This document shows positions 1 to 6,882 of a DNA stretch of 11,987 nt, piece by piece; position 1 is the stretch's first letter, and each line of letters opens with the position of its first letter. The DNA is from Kiritimatiellia bacterium (GTDB lineage Bacteria > Verrucomicrobiota > Kiritimatiellia > RFP12 > UBA3636), in the NCBI GenBank assembly GCA_017476965.1, contig JAFUXX010000211.1:1-11987 (forward strand), given 5' to 3'. Both the position numbers and the translations under genes were made by a program. The notes under the pieces were generated by a model. That model ran no database searches and was not told the DNA's origin. It worked only from the letters and a program-made list of their open reading frames with translations.

Positions 1-420
1 GCCGCCGCCGAAGCGCGCGAGCAGCTCGCCGCCATCCGCGCCGAGGGTTTCGCCGTGCCGCAATCCGGGCCGTCCGCCGCGCGCGAAGCCGCCGAAGCGC
101 TGCGCACCGAGTCGCTTTGCCTCGCGTCGGTCGCCTACCTCGAAGCCTGCCTCGCCGAAGTGCAGGCAGGAGTCGGCTCCCGCGGCTCCTCGATCGTGCT
201 CGATGAATCCGGCGCCGCCATCCCGGAAAATCCATCCTTCCGCGCCTTCGTGCAAGAAACCGAGCTTGTCCCTGAATGCGACGCTTGCGAAACGGTTTTC
301 ACGAACCGTTTCTCCCCCTGCCGCCCCATCCCGACACCCGACAACTGGTTCGAAAATGTCTGGCGCGATTACCGCGAAGGCCGCGTTTTCGCCCAAAGCC
401 CTGCCGCATCACACCCATAG
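1..420 (+). CDS. C-terminal part of a probable FAD-dependent oxidoreductase (5' truncated by window edge)
   Basis: The reading frame is open from base 1 to the TAG at 418-420, so the 139 visible residues are the C-terminal end of a longer protein whose start lies outside the window. The tail has the motif 'GVGSRGSSIVLDESG' followed by 'WFENVWRDYREGRVF'. From memory, this layout matches the C-terminal domain of a group of bacterial FAD-dependent oxidoreductases (flavoprotein subunits related to succinate dehydrogenase/fumarate reductase). The FAD-binding N-terminus is not visible, so the family call is tentative. A CxxC pair ('ECDAC') with a further Cys about 11 residues on could be structural or bind metal. 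The next gene, a flavin oxidoreductase, starts 24 bases downstream on the same strand, which suggests a shared redox operon. Codons end mostly in C or G, as in the next gene. Confidence 0.5.
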   Translation, partial: AAAEAREQLAAIRAEGFAVPQSGPSAAREAAEALRTESLCLASVAYLEACLAEVQAGVGSRGSSIVLDESGAAIPENPSFRAFVQETELVPECDACETVFTNRFSPCRPIPTPDNWFENVWRDYREGRVFAQSPAASHP

Positions 421-444
421 ACTTTTTGCAAATCGGAGCCTGCC

Positions 445-1896
445 ATGCCTCGCTATCCCGCGCCGCCAGTCTTTCGCACGCCCGCAGATTTCCGCGCGCA
501 CCTGCGCGGTCTTGGCGCTTCGTTCGATCTCGACGATTCGATCCTTCCCGCGCCGTCGTCGCCGCTTGCGCAGCCGTTCAAGTTGCGCTCCGGCCGCACC
601 ATCGGCAACCGCTGGTGCGTGCTTCCGATGGAAGGGTGGGATTGCCTGCCGAATGGCGCGCCGGGCGAAAACACGCGCCGCCGCTGGCTGCGCTTCGCGA
701 CAGGCGGCGCGAAGCTCCTCTTCGGATGCGAAGCGTGCGCGGTAATGGAAAGCGGCCGCAGCAACACGCGGCAGATGACCATCACCGAGGAGACCGCGCC
801 CGCGCTTGCCGCGCTTCTTGCCGATTGCCGCCGCGCCCACGCGGAAAAATTCGGCACCGCCGACGATCTTCTCGTCGGGTTGCAGCTCACGCATTCCGGG
901 CGCTACAGCCACCCGCACGACGATGCGAAGCTGGAGCCCGTGACCGCGTATTCGAACCCGCTTCTCGACAATAAGTTCGGCTGCTCCGCGGCAAATGTCG
1001 TTACCGACGCCGAGATACCCGGCATCGTCGCCGCCTTCGGACGCGCCGCCGCGCTCGCGCAAAAATGCGGATTCGACTTCGTTGACGTCAAATGCGCGCA
1101 CGGCTACCTCGCCTACGAGTTTCTCGGCGCGATCGAGCGCCCTGGCCCCTACGGCGGCTCGTTCGAGAATCGCACCCGTTTCTTCCGCGAATGCGTGGCA
1201 GCAGTGCGCGCCGCCGCGCCGGGCCTCGAAGTCGCGACACGCTTTTCTCTCTTCGACATGATCCCGTTCGAAAAAGGGCCTGACGGGATCGGTCGTCCCA
1301 TGAGTATCCCCGGCGTCGCCGGGCCCGGCGCATACCCGTATGCCTTCGGCGGCGACGGCACCGGGCTCGCCGCCGATCCCGAGCTGCGCGAGCCGATCGC
1401 GTTCCTGCGCCTCTGCCGCGACCTCGGCATCGAGCTCGTCTGCACCACGATCGCGAGCCCGTACTACGCCCCGCACGCGCAACGCCCGGCGTACTTCCCG
1501 GTGTCAGACGGCTACCTCGCGCCCGAAGATCCGATGACCGGCGTCGATCGCCAGATTCGCGCCGTCGCGAAAGCCAAAGCCGCCATGCCCGAGATCGCCT
1601 GCGTTTCGGCCGGCCTCACCGCCCTTCAAGAGTACTTGCCGCACGTCGCGCAGCGCCTCGTCCGAGAAGGCCTCGCCGATTTCGCCGGCTACGGCCGCAT
1701 GGTCCTTTCATATCCCGACCTTCCATCCGACTCCCTTCGCGGCATCCCCCTCGAAAAGTGCAAAATCTGCCGCACCTTCGGCGATTGCACCACCGCCCCC
1801 CGCCACGGCATCGTCTCCGGCTGCTACCCCCTCGACCCCGCCTACCGCACCTCCCCCGCCGCTCCCCTCGTCCGCGCCTGCAAGTTCAAGGCGTAA
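445..1896 (+). CDS. NADH:flavin oxidoreductase, Old Yellow Enzyme family, with C-terminal Cys cluster
   Basis: This 483-aa protein is an Old Yellow Enzyme-type FMN (beta/alpha)8 barrel that would reduce an activated C=C bond or a similar substrate with NAD(P)H. Visible family marks are 'LQLTHSGR' (residues 146-153), the FMN/substrate-site segment 'FDFVDVKCAHGYLAYEFLG' from residue 210 (active-site type His219), 'NRTRFFRECV', and 'GYGRMVLSYPDLPSD' from residue 415, equivalent to the family's phosphate-binding GR motif. Near the C-terminus Cys439, Cys442, Cys448 and Cys460 form C-x2-C-x5-C-x11-C. This is close to, but spaced differently from, the 4Fe-4S motif of trimethylamine dehydrogenase/2,4-dienoyl-CoA reductase relatives. 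There is no signal peptide, so it should be cytoplasmic. The ATG at 445 has a GGAG six bases upstream. The long relatives carry an extra NAD/FAD domain after the cluster; this one stops about 23 residues later, so that domain is absent or supplied by the flavoprotein encoded just upstream. The substrate is unknown. Confidence 0.88.
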   Translation: MPRYPAPPVFRTPADFRAHLRGLGASFDLDDSILPAPSSPLAQPFKLRSGRTIGNRWCVLPMEGWDCLPNGAPGENTRRRWLRFATGGAKLLFGCEACAVMESGRSNTRQMTITEETAPALAALLADCRRAHAEKFGTADDLLVGLQLTHSGRYSHPHDDAKLEPVTAYSNPLLDNKFGCSAANVVTDAEIPGIVAAFGRAAALAQKCGFDFVDVKCAHGYLAYEFLGAIERPGPYGGSFENRTRFFRECVAAVRAAAPGLEVATRFSLFDMIPFEKGPDGIGRPMSIPGVAGPGAYPYAFGGDGTGLAADPELREPIAFLRLCRDLGIELVCTTIASPYYAPHAQRPAYFPVSDGYLAPEDPMTGVDRQIRAVAKAKAAMPEIACVSAGLTALQEYLPHVAQRLVREGLADFAGYGRMVLSYPDLPSDSLRGIPLEKCKICRTFGDCTTAPRHGIVSGCYPLDPAYRTSPAAPLVRACKFKA

Positions 1897-1956
1897 GACC
1901 GCGATCCATCCGCCGGTACCGCGGGATTGCATTCCGGGCGGGGGAGGCGAGGATAT

Positions 1957-1971
1957 TTGATCCAAAATCAA
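1957..1971. promoter_or_regulatory. Candidate operator: TTGAT-N5-ATCAA inverted repeat
   Basis: This is a perfect 5-bp inverted repeat (TTGAT at 1957-1961, ATCAA at 1967-1971) in an AT-rich patch within otherwise GC-rich sequence. It lies just upstream of where a -35 element would sit for the TATAAT at 1995-2000, a position suited to an activator. The regulator encoded at 10309-11472 is the obvious candidate to bind here, but that is inference. Short arms of this length can occur by chance. Confidence 0.3.
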
Positions 1972-1994
1972 CGCTTTCGGGGCCGCACGGCGCG

Positions 1995-2000
1995 TATAAT
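1995..2000 (+). promoter_or_regulatory. Probable sigma-70-type -10 box (TATAAT) for the 2081-10189 operon
   Basis: A perfect TATAAT hexamer sits in GC-rich intergenic DNA 80 bases before the ATG at 2081. At 16-18 bases upstream there is no good TTGACA-like -35; the best available hexamer is GCTTTC or similar. A promoter with a good -10 and a poor -35 would fit activator dependence. Transcription would begin near 2007, giving a leader of about 74 nt. The rest of the 1897-2080 gap shows no ORF, RNA gene or convincing T-tailed terminator. Confidence 0.5.
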
Positions 2001-2070
2001 TGCGGCGATCCGGGGGCGGTGCGGGACGGGCGCGGTCCGGTCCTCCGCCCCTGCCGAAATTCCATGCAAC

Positions 2071-2074
2071 GGAG
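2071..2074 (+). promoter_or_regulatory. Ribosome binding site (GGAG) that sets the start at 2081
   Basis: GGAG is followed by a six-base spacer and then ATG at 2081. The frame stays open further upstream through a TTG at 2000, but that extension would run through the -10 region and has no SD. The ATG at 2081 also opens directly onto a signal peptide. It is therefore the supported start. Confidence 0.7.
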
Positions 2075-2080
2075 CAACAA

Positions 2081-4726
2081 ATGAACTCGAAAACGAAATC
2101 GGCCGCCATGGCGCTTTTGGCGGCGCTGGCCGCCGTCGCGCCGGTCCGCGCGGAGACGCCCGACAAGTTCGTGCGCTACGTCGAGGCGACGGGCTCGCAA
2201 TACGTCGACACCGGCGTCGTCGGCCGCCACGGCACCAAGGCCGAATGCAAGGTCGAATGGATGAACCTCGCCGACTCCGCGTTTCTCGCGAGCGGCTACT
2301 GGTCGAACAACACCCGCTTCTACGCCTGCTGGTGCAGTTCGGCTTCCGGCAACATGTTCACGGCGCAGGGAACCGGAGACAAGGTCAACAACGGCCAGGA
2401 CCTGCTGTTCGAGAAGAAGCGGATCTACACCTACGCGACGGACTTCTCCGCGGCCGACGGGAACGGCATGTCTACGAACACGGTCGAGATCGACGGCACG
2501 AAGGTTTTTTCGAAGGCATACGCCGCGCTCGACACGCAAGCGAACCTCTACGTATTCGCGAACAACCAGAACGGCACGGCTGCCGGGTTCTCCAGGACGC
2601 GCTGCTACGGGCTCAGGATCTGGCAGGACGGAACGCTCGTCCGCGATTTCAGTCCCTGCGTCCACGGCGGCCGCGCCGGCCTCTACGACGCCGTGAACGA
2701 CCGCATCCACTACTCCGCGTCCGGCACCGATCTGGCATACGATACAAACTGCGACGTGCCCGACGCCTTCATCGACTACGTTGAGTCCTTCGGCAACTCC
2801 TACGTCGACACCCGCGTCGTCGGGCGCTCCGGCACGGCCGCGAAAATGGAGATGGCGTGGATCGGGACGAGTTCCGACCAGGCGCTGCTCGATTCCAGGG
2901 ACGGAACCAACAAGCGCTTCTACCTCGTGCACCGCAACACCGGCGACAAATGGCTCTGGGGCTACGGCTCGTACGGCACGTTCGGCTCCTTTTCGCCCGG
3001 CGGGCGGTACTGCATCGACGCGTCGTTCGCCGCGGGTAGCCAGACGGTCACGGTCCGCGAAGGCGGCCCCGACGGAACCGTAACGGGAAGTTATTCGGCG
3101 AGCGACGGCGCTTCCGTCGACACCGGACGCAGCATGTATCTCTTCTGCTGCAACCAGAGCGGCGCCGCGCTCGCCAAGCAGTATTGGGGCAAGGCGCGCG
3201 TCTATTGGCTGCAGCTCTTCCAGGACGGCGAAATGGTCCGCGACTTCAGGCCGTGTCTCAAATACGGGCAGGCCGCGCTCTACGACGGCGTCTCCAAGAC
3301 GATCTTCTACCCCGAGGGCGACCCGCTCGGATACGACAACTCCGTCGCCGCGGACCCCGGGAAGCTCGTGTTCGTCGATTACGTCGAGTCCGACGGCTTC
3401 ACGCACCTCGACACGCAGGTTGACGCAAGCTCGCCGACCCGCGCCACCGGCGAAATGGCGTGGATGCAGATGCGCACGCAGAGCCAGGAGAAGCAGTATT
3501 TCTGCGACCAATACCGGTCGTATCTCGCGTGCGGCTGCTACAACGGCGCCTCGGACGCAAACCGCTTCTATTTGGTCACGGAGACCGCCCAGAAGCCGTG
3601 GATCGGATACGGCAACAATACTCTGTCGTTCGGATCGGCCTTCGTCGCAGGGCGCAAATACGCCTTCGACGTGTCGTTCGCGGCCGGGGCGCAGTCCGTT
3701 TCGCTGACGCCCGACGGCGGGACGGCGTCCGCCACCTCCAACGAGTGGTCCGGAGACGCGACGGGCCGGGGCACGCTGTACCTCTTCGCCTGCAACGACG
3801 CAAAGAACGGCAGGCCGATCTACCGGTCCGCCGCGCGCTGCTACGGGCTCACGATCTGGCAGGGCGGCGACGAACCGGTCCGCGATTTCAAGCCGTGCGT
3901 GCTTGACGGCCAGGCCGCGCTGTACGACACCGTCTCCCGGCGCGTGTTCTACCCCGTCCCCGCCATTCCCGCAGCCGGCAACACGGGCGCCGTCAAGGAG
4001 GAATCGGCGCAATCGCCGGTCGAGGCATATCTCGAATACGTCGAAACCGACGGGACGCAGTTCGTCGACACGGGCGTCGTCGGCAAGGCCGGGACGGCGG
4101 CCGAATTCGTCGAGACGAACCTGCGCCCGGACGGCGGCGCCGAGGAATGCTTCCTCGGCTCGCTCGGCAACGACGCCAATTCCCGGTTCTTCCTGTGGTA
4201 CCACGGTGGCCTGGACACGCTTGCCTTCGGCTACGCCGGTTCGTACTGGCGCCCAAGCCTCTCCGACCCCGCCACGCCGGCCGCGCAGTGGGGCGAGGGA
4301 TACGCGGACGTCCTCCGCCTGCACTGCAACGCCACCAACCACGCCCGCGTCGCCTTCTCGGCCGGATTGCAGCGCGTGACGGCGATTGCCGACGACACCG
4401 GCGCGCGCACCGTCGTTTCGGAGCGGACTCTCGCCGACGACGTGGACACCGCCCAGAACCTCTACGTCTTCGCGCGGAACAACGCCGGCACGGCGGATTC
4501 GTTCGCGAGGTCTCGCCTCTACTGGCTGAAGATATGGCAGGACGGCGTCTGCGTCCGCAAGTTCCAGCCGGTCCGCCTCGAGAACGGCCTCGTCGGGCTG
4601 TTCGACCACGTCGAGGAGAAAATCTACCTCCCGAAGACGGCGGACGGGTCGCTCGCCTATTTCAGCGCCGTCGGGCCGGTCGGCGAAAAAATGGTCACGC
4701 CGCCGTTCGTGCTGGTCATACGCTAG
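2081..4726 (+). CDS. Secreted protein of four tandem ConA/LamG-like 'YVE-GTQYVDTG' modules
   Basis: This 881-aa protein starts with a clear Sec signal peptide: Lys4 and Lys6, a hydrophobic Ala/Leu core, and probable cleavage after 'PVRA' at residue 24. The rest is four modules starting near residues 30, 230, 431 and 650. Each opens with 'Y(V/L)E..G..(Y/F/H)(V/L)DT.V' and closes with a segment like 'YGLRIWQDGTLVRDFSPC' then 'G.(A/V)GLYD.V...I(F/Y)Y'. This open/close pair is a known design in gut-bacterial and phage surface proteins ('YIESTGTQYIDTG...DFIP...GLYD') and resembles jelly-roll LamG/concanavalin-like domains. I see no catalytic motif, C-terminal membrane segment, PEP-CTERM or LPXTG anchor, so the protein is either released or held non-covalently. 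It is first in the operon, 38 bases ahead of the glycosidase gene, which suggests a role in glycan or surface binding. No direct evidence for a ligand is visible. Confidence 0.85.
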   Translation: MNSKTKSAAMALLAALAAVAPVRAETPDKFVRYVEATGSQYVDTGVVGRHGTKAECKVEWMNLADSAFLASGYWSNNTRFYACWCSSASGNMFTAQGTGDKVNNGQDLLFEKKRIYTYATDFSAADGNGMSTNTVEIDGTKVFSKAYAALDTQANLYVFANNQNGTAAGFSRTRCYGLRIWQDGTLVRDFSPCVHGGRAGLYDAVNDRIHYSASGTDLAYDTNCDVPDAFIDYVESFGNSYVDTRVVGRSGTAAKMEMAWIGTSSDQALLDSRDGTNKRFYLVHRNTGDKWLWGYGSYGTFGSFSPGGRYCIDASFAAGSQTVTVREGGPDGTVTGSYSASDGASVDTGRSMYLFCCNQSGAALAKQYWGKARVYWLQLFQDGEMVRDFRPCLKYGQAALYDGVSKTIFYPEGDPLGYDNSVAADPGKLVFVDYVESDGFTHLDTQVDASSPTRATGEMAWMQMRTQSQEKQYFCDQYRSYLACGCYNGASDANRFYLVTETAQKPWIGYGNNTLSFGSAFVAGRKYAFDVSFAAGAQSVSLTPDGGTASATSNEWSGDATGRGTLYLFACNDAKNGRPIYRSAARCYGLTIWQGGDEPVRDFKPCVLDGQAALYDTVSRRVFYPVPAIPAAGNTGAVKEESAQSPVEAYLEYVETDGTQFVDTGVVGKAGTAAEFVETNLRPDGGAEECFLGSLGNDANSRFFLWYHGGLDTLAFGYAGSYWRPSLSDPATPAAQWGEGYADVLRLHCNATNHARVAFSAGLQRVTAIADDTGARTVVSERTLADDVDTAQNLYVFARNNAGTADSFARSRLYWLKIWQDGVCVRKFQPVRLENGLVGLFDHVEEKIYLPKTADGSLAYFSAVGPVGEKMVTPPFVLVIR
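2168..4723 (+). repeat. Four tandem ~200-230-residue protein modules within the secreted protein
   Basis: The module borders are about 2168-2767, 2768-3370, 3371-4027 and 4028-4723, that is 200, 201, 219 and 232 residues including linkers. Modules 1 and 4 share 'NLYVFA.N..GTA..F.R.R' before the closing motif. Modules 2 and 3 share 'FGS...GR...D.SFAAG.Q.V'. In the closing motif modules 1 and 3 read 'RCYGL.IWQ' while 2 and 4 read 'R(V/L)YWL'. The repeats are diverged at protein level and are not long identical DNA repeats, so the duplications are old or were reshuffled. Confidence 0.85.
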
Positions 4727-4764
4727 GCGCCCGGTCCGGACGCCGGACGCATCGGCTTCTCTCC

Positions 4765-6882
4765 ATGGACGATTTCTTCGCCGTCTTTCTTTGCGCCTCT
4801 CTTGCCGCGGCCGCCGCTCCGGCGGCTCCGGCCGGCGAGACCGTTCTCTGGCCTGCGCCGGACGCCGCGCTGCGCGCGCTGTCCGACTCCGCCGTGGAGG
4901 TGCTGCCCGACGGCACGGCGTCCGTCTCGACCGGCACGGAGTTCGCATATCCCGGCGCCTGCGTCGATTTCACCGCCGGCGATCACGACCTTTCGCCGTT
5001 CGGGCGGATCGTCGTCGCCGTCAGCAACACGACAGGCCGCGCGGAGACGGTCCAGTTGAGCGTCAAAGGCGAAACCGTGCAGGGGCAGACTCCCGGCGGC
5101 AGCGTGGTCCTCGCGCCGCACGCGGCCGGCGAGATCGCCGTCGCGCTGCGCAACATGCCGTGGGCGCTAGACGCGCCGCTGGAGCTCGTCGGGATGCGCG
5201 GCTTCCCGAAGGGGCCGGGCGACGGCTCGACCTTCGACCTGCGGCGCGTGCGCTCGCTTCACGTCTTCCTCAAGCAGGAGGGCGAACCCGGCGCATTCCG
5301 CCTCCTGGGCGTCGTCGCCGACGGCGAGGGCGCCCGGCAGAAGGTCCTGCCCGCCTCGTCGTTCCTGCCCTTTGTCGATCGCTACGGGCAGTTCGTCCAC
5401 GACGACTGGCCCGGCAAGGTCCACAGCGACGCCGACCTCGCCGCCGCGCGCGATGCGGAGGACGCTTGGCTCGCGGCGAACGCCGCCGGCCCGATTCCCG
5501 ACGTCGACAAGTACGGCGGATGGGCCGGCGGGCCGCAGTTGGAGGCCACGGGCTTTTTCCGCACCGAGAAGGTCGATGGCAAGTGGTGGCTCGTCGATCC
5601 CGACGGACATCTCTTCTTCTCGCACGGCGTGAACGCCGTCTTCACGAGCGCAGAGACTGGCGTCGGCTTCCGCGAGAACTACTTCGCATGGCTGCCGCCG
5701 AAGGACGATTCCGGCTTCGGCGCGTTCTGGTCGGTGAAGGAGACACCGGAAGCGCACGGCTTCTACAAGGAGTCGGCCCACGTGCCGTTCGACCGCTTCG
5801 ACTTCGCGAAGGCGAACGCCCTGCGCAAATACGGTCCTGACTGGGAGCGCATCTGCGCCGGGCGCGCGCACGACCGCATGCGCGCCTGGGGCCTGAACAC
5901 GGTTGCCTGCTGGAGCGCCGCTGCGGTGCGCGACTTGCGGCGCACGCCCTACACCGCCAAGTTCAACACGCGCGGTCCGTTCATCGAAGGCTCCACGGGC
6001 TGGTGGGGCAAGCTCCGCGACCCGTTCGCGCCGGAGTTCGAGGAAAACCTCCGCGCAAGCGCCGCCGAGGAGGCGGCGCGCAGCGGTACCGATCCGTGGT
6101 GCGTCGGGTGGTTCGTCGACAACGAGCTGAGCTGGGGCCGCGACGATTTCGAGATCGGCCGCGCCGTGGTGCGCTCCCCGGCCACTCAGCCGGCAAAGCT
6201 CGCCGCTCGCGATTTGCTGGAGGCCAAATACGGAGCCGCCGCTGCGCTCAATGCGGCGTGGAGGACGGACTACGCATCGTGGGACGGTTTTCTCGCCGCG
6301 ACAGAGATCCCGGACGAATCGCGCTGCGGCGACGACCTCGCCGCGATCCACCGCGCCGTCGTCGCGAAGTATTTCCGCACGGTGCGCGATGCCGTGAAGG
6401 CCGCCGCGCCGAACCGGCTCTACCTTGGTTGCCGCATCGCATGGGGCCGCGCCGTGGTCTATGAGGAGTGCGCGCGCCATGCCGACGTCGTGAGCGTCAA
6501 CGCCTACGGGCGCCCGCCGATGCGCGACCTGCCGCCGGGGGCGGAGGACAAGCCCATGCTGAGCGGCGAATTCCACTTCGGCGCGCTCGACCGCGGAATG
6601 TTCCACACCGGCCTCGTCGCCACGCGCGACCAAGGCGAGCGCGCCGACTGCTACCGCGCCTACGTCGGCGCCTGCCTCGACCACCCGCGCTACGTCGGGA
6701 CGCACTGGTTCCAGTGGATGGACCAGGCGCTCACCGGACGCGGCGACGGCGAAAACTTCGGCATCGGACTCGTCACCGTGGCCGACGCCCCTTATCCGGA
6801 AATCATCGAAGCAGTGCGCGACACCGCCGCCGGAATGTACCTGCGCCGCGCCAAGAGCGGCGGAACGGCGGAACCGAAATGA
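4765..6882 (+). CDS. Secreted GH50-like glycoside hydrolase (beta-agarase/beta-galactosidase type, clan GH-A)
   Basis: This 705-aa enzyme is predicted to hydrolyse a beta-linked, galactose-type polysaccharide or oligosaccharide outside the cytoplasm. Residues about 1-23 are hydrophobic and end in 'APA', resembling a signal peptide, but the n-region is acidic (MDDFF) rather than basic. Residues about 24-200 look like the beta-sandwich N-terminal domain seen ahead of GH50 barrels. From residue 203 the catalytic part follows: 'FVDRYGQF', 'WPGKVHSDADL', 'GGWAGGPQLEATGFFR' and 'WWLVDPDGHLFFSHGVN' (residues 274-290), which I associate with beta-agarase-like proteins. Glu454 in 'GWFVDNELSWG' is the expected acid/base, and Glu602 in 'LSGEFHFG' the expected nucleophile. 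The ATG at 4765 is the only nearby in-frame start. It has a poor SD, so translation may be coupled to the gene ending 38 bases upstream. The stop overlaps the symporter start as ATGA. The substrate is not proven; GH42-like activity is the main alternative. Confidence 0.82.
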   Translation: MDDFFAVFLCASLAAAAAPAAPAGETVLWPAPDAALRALSDSAVEVLPDGTASVSTGTEFAYPGACVDFTAGDHDLSPFGRIVVAVSNTTGRAETVQLSVKGETVQGQTPGGSVVLAPHAAGEIAVALRNMPWALDAPLELVGMRGFPKGPGDGSTFDLRRVRSLHVFLKQEGEPGAFRLLGVVADGEGARQKVLPASSFLPFVDRYGQFVHDDWPGKVHSDADLAAARDAEDAWLAANAAGPIPDVDKYGGWAGGPQLEATGFFRTEKVDGKWWLVDPDGHLFFSHGVNAVFTSAETGVGFRENYFAWLPPKDDSGFGAFWSVKETPEAHGFYKESAHVPFDRFDFAKANALRKYGPDWERICAGRAHDRMRAWGLNTVACWSAAAVRDLRRTPYTAKFNTRGPFIEGSTGWWGKLRDPFAPEFEENLRASAAEEAARSGTDPWCVGWFVDNELSWGRDDFEIGRAVVRSPATQPAKLAARDLLEAKYGAAAALNAAWRTDYASWDGFLAATEIPDESRCGDDLAAIHRAVVAKYFRTVRDAVKAAAPNRLYLGCRIAWGRAVVYEECARHADVVSVNAYGRPPMRDLPPGAEDKPMLSGEFHFGALDRGMFHTGLVATRDQGERADCYRAYVGACLDHPRYVGTHWFQWMDQALTGRGDGENFGIGLVTVADAPYPEIIEAVRDTAAGMYLRRAKSGGTAEPK

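Noticed and set aside
1902..1930. Weak hairpin after the flavin oxidoreductase gene
   Set aside because: The arms match only with a wobble pair and no T-tract follows; not enough to call a terminator.
4147..4764. Upstream extension of the glycosidase frame
   Set aside because: It overlaps module 4 of the secreted protein in another frame and is Arg/Pro-rich; the ATG at 4765 opens onto a secretion-type N-terminus.
1886..4948. 1020-aa open frame on the minus strand
   Set aside because: It is antisense to the well-supported repeat protein, is extremely Arg/Val-rich with no recognisable domain, and is explained by G/C third-position bias of the real gene.
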